Shown: piece after piece, positions 5,497 to 9,392 of the stretch
Layout of the letters: each line of letters begins with the position of its first letter
How positions within the stretch are numbered: position 1 is the stretch's first letter
Assembly: GCA_030613145.1 (NCBI GenBank)
Contig: JAUWMM010000043.1
Span: forward strand, 1-9,392
Direction of reading: 5' to 3'
Origin: Desulfobacterales bacterium
Lineage (GTDB): Bacteria; Desulfobacterota; Desulfobacteria; Desulfobacterales; C00003060
DNA length: 9,392 nt
Notes under the pieces: generated by a model
Database searches by the model: none
The model's input: the letters and a program-made list of their open reading frames with translations, nothing else
What the model was told of the DNA's origin: nothing
Position numbers and translations under genes: made by a program

Positions 5497-7338
5497 ATGG
5501 AAGCGAAAGACGACGAGATGAAGTTTGATGATGAGGGGGCCGGGGAGCAAACCCCTTTTGATCCTCAGTATCCATACAAGCCGGGGCAAGACCCTTCCAC
5601 GGACGCCTGGTATACGGCATTCTTTATAGAAAACCACATCGACTATTACGCTTACCCAAATCTCGTAGCCACCCAGGAGCAGGTTCGTTTCATGGTCTAT
5701 ACAGAAGAAAACGAGCGGTACTATCCGTGCTCCGATCGCATGTTCAGCACAATCATGAGGCGGGAGAAGTCGCAGTTTTTACAGGAAAAATATGAAGAGG
5801 CCCTTTACAGAATACTTGACTTAATTGATCGGCAGATCGAGGATGAATGGGACAAGGCCTTCTTGCAATCTCTTATCAAAACCAAGTACCAACACGAGAC
5901 CCGGGATGGGATCATGATACCCTCCCGGCTGGAAAAACGCCTTCTGAAAATCTACATTGATCGCACCCAGATAGAGGACCCATATCTTAGCAAAAAGGCT
6001 CAGAGAAACCAGCAAGCCTCCCGGGTGCTAAACTCAAAGGCATTTCAGAAAGCCTTGGATCATGTTGACGATTCGCTTCTCCTTTCATCCCGGGATAGCC
6101 TCGAGAGGATCAAGGATAGAGTCGACTATCTGAAGCTGCGCCGCCTCTTTGCCCTTTCGGTCGAACGTGCTCTGTGGGAATCTGATGAGATCTCGCGATA
6201 CACGGCGGAGGACCACCTGAGACTCTTGAGCCGTCCCCTCACCGGAGACGGGGTCGAACCCTTGTGGCAATTCTTAGGGATCCATAGGGAAAAAGGTGCC
6301 TCTGGTGCACCTCAGTCTAAGATGATCCTGTGGCTGGCCGATGAAGCAGGCGAGGTGATTGTGGATTTAGCCATCATACGATACCTGGCCGGACTAGGGC
6401 ATAAAATAATCATCGTTTTCAAACGCAGTCCCTTGTTCACAAAGGTTGACTTTTACGATGCGCAAGAAGACGAAACGCTTGCCAAAGAATTGGAAGACGC
6501 TCTCTTGATCAAGGAAAAGTGCTTGGGTAAAAACGAGTTGGTCAACATTTTGAAAAGCGATAAGAATATCATGGCCGTCTCTGATGGCACCTGTGAGAAC
6601 CTCAACCTTCTTATTGCATCTACAACCTTTGCGCGGGTCTTTAAGGAGGTAGAGTGTGTCATCTCCAAGGGACCTGATCAAAGACGTCGTTTTTTTGATA
6701 CCCACTTCCGGTTTACCCAAGACATTTACAGCATTGCAGAAGATGAAAACGGCTCAGCCTCGATCTGGTACAAGGCCAAACACCCTGCCGTGATCAGGTT
6801 CTCACACAACGATCTTACAAGAAAGGCACAAGCCATCATCTCGCAGATGCAAGCAGCCAAAGACAAAGGCATGACGGTCATATTTTACAGCGGCATTATC
6901 GGTTCTGTCCCCGGCAAGGTGGACATGGCCAAAAAGATCATGTTGACTTATACACAGTTCCTAAAAAACCAGTCTGTCGGCACATTCATTATCAACCCGT
7001 CAGAGCATTACGAGCCCGGCATGGATGCCGATGACCTCATGTTCATGTGGGAGATTGTTCAAAGAAGCGGCTTGATCGACATATGGCGGTTTCAGGCATA
7101 CCATGATATTGTGAAGGCCTTCCAGATCATGAAAACCAAGGTTCCCCCAGAGTGGGTGGGCAAGGATGCCACATTCAGCACGGGTTGCACCAAGGAGATG
7201 AAGATTGCCCTTGAGGTTCAAAAGGATCGCCGTGAAATGCAGATCATAGGCCCATCGGAAGAAAAGTTTCTAAGGCGGGAGGAATATGGAATAGGCAAGA
7301 TGTACGACCGCCGGTTGAGCGATATTTGTTTGCCGTAA
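5497..7338 (+). CDS. ARMT1-like (DUF89-type) protein with extra N- and C-terminal domains
   Basis: The 613-residue protein has no signal peptide or membrane segment. Residues about 275-400 resemble the core of DUF89/ARMT1 proteins, metal-dependent phosphatases that remove damaged or phosphorylated metabolites. LWLADEAGEVIVD (278-290) aligns with the family's LDNAGEIVFD strand. IIIVFKRSP (304-312) aligns with the VVKGSP strand. ISKGPD (389-394) aligns with the KGQGN loop. The usual Asp-Asn metal pair reads Asp282-Glu283, and the usual N after KGxG is lost. Residues about 75-250 are helical and highly charged. Residues about 440-613 form a separate domain I cannot name, with VIFYSGIIGS, FIINPSEHYEPGMDADDL, FSTGCTKE and a basic tail. 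AAGG lies 5 nt before the ATG. It is co-transcribed with the thioredoxin lipoprotein. The superfamily call is moderate; the activity is unknown. Confidence 0.65.
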   Translation: MEAKDDEMKFDDEGAGEQTPFDPQYPYKPGQDPSTDAWYTAFFIENHIDYYAYPNLVATQEQVRFMVYTEENERYYPCSDRMFSTIMRREKSQFLQEKYEEALYRILDLIDRQIEDEWDKAFLQSLIKTKYQHETRDGIMIPSRLEKRLLKIYIDRTQIEDPYLSKKAQRNQQASRVLNSKAFQKALDHVDDSLLLSSRDSLERIKDRVDYLKLRRLFALSVERALWESDEISRYTAEDHLRLLSRPLTGDGVEPLWQFLGIHREKGASGAPQSKMILWLADEAGEVIVDLAIIRYLAGLGHKIIIVFKRSPLFTKVDFYDAQEDETLAKELEDALLIKEKCLGKNELVNILKSDKNIMAVSDGTCENLNLLIASTTFARVFKEVECVISKGPDQRRRFFDTHFRFTQDIYSIAEDENGSASIWYKAKHPAVIRFSHNDLTRKAQAIISQMQAAKDKGMTVIFYSGIIGSVPGKVDMAKKIMLTYTQFLKNQSVGTFIINPSEHYEPGMDADDLMFMWEIVQRSGLIDIWRFQAYHDIVKAFQIMKTKVPPEWVGKDATFSTGCTKEMKIALEVQKDRREMQIIGPSEEKFLRREEYGIGKMYDRRLSDICLP

Positions 7339-7411
7339 ATTTCATCCATCCATCATTCAATAATTCCTGTCGGGACGAAGCCTCTAACCCGGACAAGCCG
7401 GAACCAAAAAG

Positions 7412-7593
7412 AAGTGCCTAAAATGCCTAAAGTGAACTAAAGTGCCTCAAGTTAAGGAGTGCGCCTCTGGCGCAACCTGTTTTTAAGACTGACCACGCCG
7501 GCCGACTTCGCCATAGTAGCCTTGGCTACGACGGCTGAAAAGGCGTGCACATTAACTTTAGCTCACTTTAGACACTTCAAACTTTAGCTCACT
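7412..7593. repeat. Composite foldback element with CTAAAGTG repeats
   Basis: The gap 7339-7667 has no gene. Its left part (7412-7455) repeats CTAAAGTG-like units, and its right part (7552-7593) carries the complements (CACTTTAG and similar). TAAAGTGAACTAAAGTG and its partner can therefore pair across the element. Nested inside, CACGCC (7494-7499) pairs with GGCGTG (7542-7547) around GCC-rich arms (7501-7539). That inner core recurs inverted at 9259-9300. A separate small hairpin, GGCGC/GCGCC, lies at 7648-7660 just past the stop of the leftward gene. Confidence 0.6.
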
Positions 7594-7647
7594 ATTAATC
7601 AATAAGCACAAAAAATCATGTCACATCAACAACTTTGTCGATATTGT

Positions 7648-7660
7648 GGCGCTAAGCGCC
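7648..7660. terminator. Short hairpin after the CheD-HDOD stop; weak terminator candidate
   Basis: GGCGC, three loop bases and GCGCC lie 7 nt beyond the TAA of the leftward gene. In the leftward direction the stem is followed by ACAATATC, not a U-run. If it ends transcription it does so weakly; it may simply protect the 3' end. Confidence 0.25.
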
Positions 7661-7667
7661 TAAAAGA

Positions 7668-9050
7668 TTATCGATGAGGACTGTGGAAACCGTTTATCGC
7701 CTGTGGGAATGTCCTCCTAAAAATTTTTCGTGGAATGAGGTCCACAATGACTGGAAACTCAGATGGGCTCAGACCCACTGCTTGCAAGCTCAAGGCGAGG
7801 GCATCTGTGTTCAACCGTTCCAGATCATGGCCCACCTGGAACCGGGACATTAGTAAATCAGCCAGATAGACAAGATGCGTCAACTCAGGCTGAATTGTGG
7901 CCTGTTCCGGAACATGATGATACCTTATGGTATCTATCAGGTTTTCAGGCAAGGACCAACTCTCGGATAGTCGCGCGCCCACTTCCGGGTGTGTGACCCC
8001 GAACAGGTCTGTTTCTGCTCTACAAAGCTCAATGCCTTCCACCTGCGTCCGGCGATAGAAAAAAGGATATGCCGAAGCGACGTACTGATCCAGTACCACC
8101 TTGCCTATATCATGCAGTAAACCCGCTGTATAAGCTATATCGGGTGATGCTTTCCCGGTAAACCCGGCCAATTCTTCAGCCACCATGGCAACCACAAGAG
8201 CGTGTTGAAAAAGGCCGCCCTTGCATAGAGCATAACCTTTTCCGGAATCAGAAAAAAACTTTTTCAAGGCCGCAGATACAACAATTTGGAGCAGCATCTT
8301 TTCACCCAGAAGAACCAGCGCCCGATCAATTGAGTCTACCTTGGTCCTTGGAGCAGTAAACGCCGAGTTGCACAACCGGATAACACCGGCGCTGATGACT
8401 TGATCCTGACGGACCTCTTCCGCCACATCCTGCATACTACAATAACTGTCACGGATCATCCGAAGAACCTTGAGGGCAACCTGAGGAATGGGAAGAACCG
8501 CATGCACGCATCGGTCAATCTCGGACGAGGTGGGTTTCTTGAAATCTTTCTCAGCAGGAGCAAAGTGGTCTCCAATGGGATTAATCTTACTTTCCCAGGT
8601 TCCCAGGTCAAGACTCAGCCTGCAAGTAAAGTAGCCACCCGTCTCTGTCTTGCTAACCTGGATCGCTTTTTCGCGGAGGATTTTTTGAACAATTTCCGTT
8701 GTTCGTCCACCGATATCCAGTTCGAAGCTTTCTCCCGTGACCGGCCCTACTAGAGCACCCCCTGCAATGCAGGCTTCCAGCCTACTTGTCTGGGCACCCG
8801 CCTCACACAGGGCCTGGATGAAAAGGGGGAACCCAGTTGTTGCATAACATTCCGCTTGCCAGGGCTTGGCAACACCCGTTGGCTCGGGAAGAAGCAAATG
8901 GATCAAACCTCCCACCTCGGCAGTACGATCACAAAGAGAGACCCCTACGCAGGTACCCAGATATGCTTCCAGAATTTCGTCTTTTTTGCTGCTAACGACA
9001 TAGGTGCCTGACGGCACACATCGTCTCAGCGCGTTTGACGTAATTTTCAC
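7668..9050 (-). CDS. CheD-HDOD fusion signalling protein
   Basis: The 460-residue protein joins two signalling domains. Residues about 13-157 are CheD, the chemoreceptor glutamine deamidase. LGTCVGV places the nucleophile at Cys34 and GLIHLLLP places His51, with the same 17-residue spacing as Thermotoga CheD. The family's threonine six residues before the cysteine is Glu28 here. ACIAGGALVG and a late TGGYFTCRL strand also fit CheD. After a linker, residues about 177-400 are an HDOD domain: AVLPIPQVALKVLRMI, DQVISAGVIRLCNSA, SIDRALVLLGEK, then His283, His313-Asp314 (LLHDIGK), His354, His378-His379 and Asp398, so the HD-type metal ligands look intact. No chemotaxis genes adjoin. The GTG start at 9050 lies inside a repeat arm, with GAGG 13 nt away. 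An in-phase GTG at codon 12 is the alternative, so the N-terminus is uncertain. Confidence 0.88.
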   Translation of the reverse strand: MKITSNALRRCVPSGTYVVSSKKDEILEAYLGTCVGVSLCDRTAEVGGLIHLLLPEPTGVAKPWQAECYATTGFPLFIQALCEAGAQTSRLEACIAGGALVGPVTGESFELDIGGRTTEIVQKILREKAIQVSKTETGGYFTCRLSLDLGTWESKINPIGDHFAPAEKDFKKPTSSEIDRCVHAVLPIPQVALKVLRMIRDSYCSMQDVAEEVRQDQVISAGVIRLCNSAFTAPRTKVDSIDRALVLLGEKMLLQIVVSAALKKFFSDSGKGYALCKGGLFQHALVVAMVAEELAGFTGKASPDIAYTAGLLHDIGKVVLDQYVASAYPFFYRRTQVEGIELCRAETDLFGVTHPEVGARLSESWSLPENLIDTIRYHHVPEQATIQPELTHLVYLADLLMSRFQVGHDLERLNTDALALSLQAVGLSPSEFPVIVDLIPRKIFRRTFPQAINGFHSPHR

Positions 9051-9387
9051 AGCGAATCAAATGCCTCGCGAACAGTGCATTTAGTTTGTGCCCATCCACG
9101 AATTGTAAAAACTCAATGGTCACAAGCGTAAGTTTCCAATTCAGAAATGAGCAATTTTCTGCAAGGTCAAGGAAAACAAGGGGTTGCGCGGAGGCGTACC
9201 GAGGTACGTCGCACAAGCAACACCGCAGGCTTGTCAGCCTCCGGCTGATTGACGCCGATTCAGCCGTCGTAGCCATGAGGGCTACTATGGCGAAGTCGGC
9301 GATTGCGGAAAAGGGCCATTTATGGATGGAAACCAACTTATTGCACCGCTTACGCGGCATTTGATTCCCTGTGAAAATTACGTCAAA
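9034..9387. mobile_element. MITE-like element with 70-bp terminal inverted repeats
   Basis: The arm at 9034-9103 and the complement of 9318-9387 are both 70 bp and mostly identical. They begin with TTTGACGTAATTTTCACAG, then one mismatch and GAATCAAATGCC, with scattered mismatches further in; similarity stops at both outer ends. The interior has smaller hairpins, including TCAGCC/GGCTGA (9236-9247) and a GCC-rich palindrome (9255-9300). It encodes no credible protein, so it looks like a non-autonomous element or long foldback repeat. No target duplication is visible in the few flanking bases, and only 5 bp remain on the right. It fills the 342-bp gap before the window edge, which otherwise holds nothing. 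Confidence 0.6.
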
Positions 9388-9392
9388 CCCGC

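Noticed and set aside
7412..7593. CTAAAGTG repeats considered as a CRISPR-like array
   Set aside because: The units are short, irregular, partly inverted and lack uniform spacers; they form a foldback instead.
8992..9364. Frames on both strands inside the terminal repeat element (122 and 92 residues)
   Set aside because: Both are translations of inverted-repeat sequence, are antisense to each other, and show no domain or transposase motif.

Overview
The window looks like chromosomal DNA from a delta-type proteobacterium (Desulfobacterota, probably Desulfobacterales-like or an uncultured relative). This is an inference from three things: the two-gene form of RdgC, a CheD-HDOD fusion and a large ARMT1-like protein, which I associate with that group; moderate GC content; and intergenic spaces that are almost all filled by foldback repeats. 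There is no rRNA, tRNA, CRISPR array, integrase or transposase gene.

Layout. Positions 1-179 hold nested foldback sequence. Positions 180-1322 (minus) carry a two-gene rdgC unit: an N-terminal RdgC-like protein (708-1322) and a downstream protein (180-704) that matches the C-terminal half of classical RdgC. The two reading frames are in phase and are separated by one TAA and one further codon. A 10-bp-arm palindrome lies 34 bp upstream of the first gene and is a candidate operator. Positions 1414-1505 are a C/G-rich nested inverted repeat. A small three-helix membrane protein (about 1649-1945, minus) follows. Positions 2041-2200 are another foldback repeat. On the plus strand come a rhomboid-type intramembrane serine protease with an extra N-terminal domain (2369-3235) and a DacB/PBP4-type D-Ala-D-Ala carboxypeptidase (3495-4736). 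After a foldback repeat (about 4782-4946) there is a tight two-gene operon: a TlpA-like thioredoxin lipoprotein (4980-5495) and, one base later, a 613-residue protein with an ARMT1/DUF89-like core and an unrecognised C-terminal domain (5497-7338). Another foldback element fills 7412-7593. On the minus strand, 7668-9050 encodes a CheD-HDOD fusion. Its predicted GTG start lies inside the terminal inverted repeat of a MITE-like element of about 354 bp (9034-9387) that reaches the right edge of the window.

Functional reading. The genes do not form one pathway. RdgC acts on DNA and recombination; the rhomboid, DacB and TlpA-like proteins are envelope-associated; CheD-HDOD is a signalling protein. 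The best second looks are the in-phase split of RdgC, the CheD-HDOD fusion with an altered third CheD catalytic position, the repeat element that supplies that gene's start codon, and the ARMT1-like protein with a changed DN motif and a large extra domain. No complete new defence or mobile system is visible. All family assignments were made by eye from motifs, not by database search.
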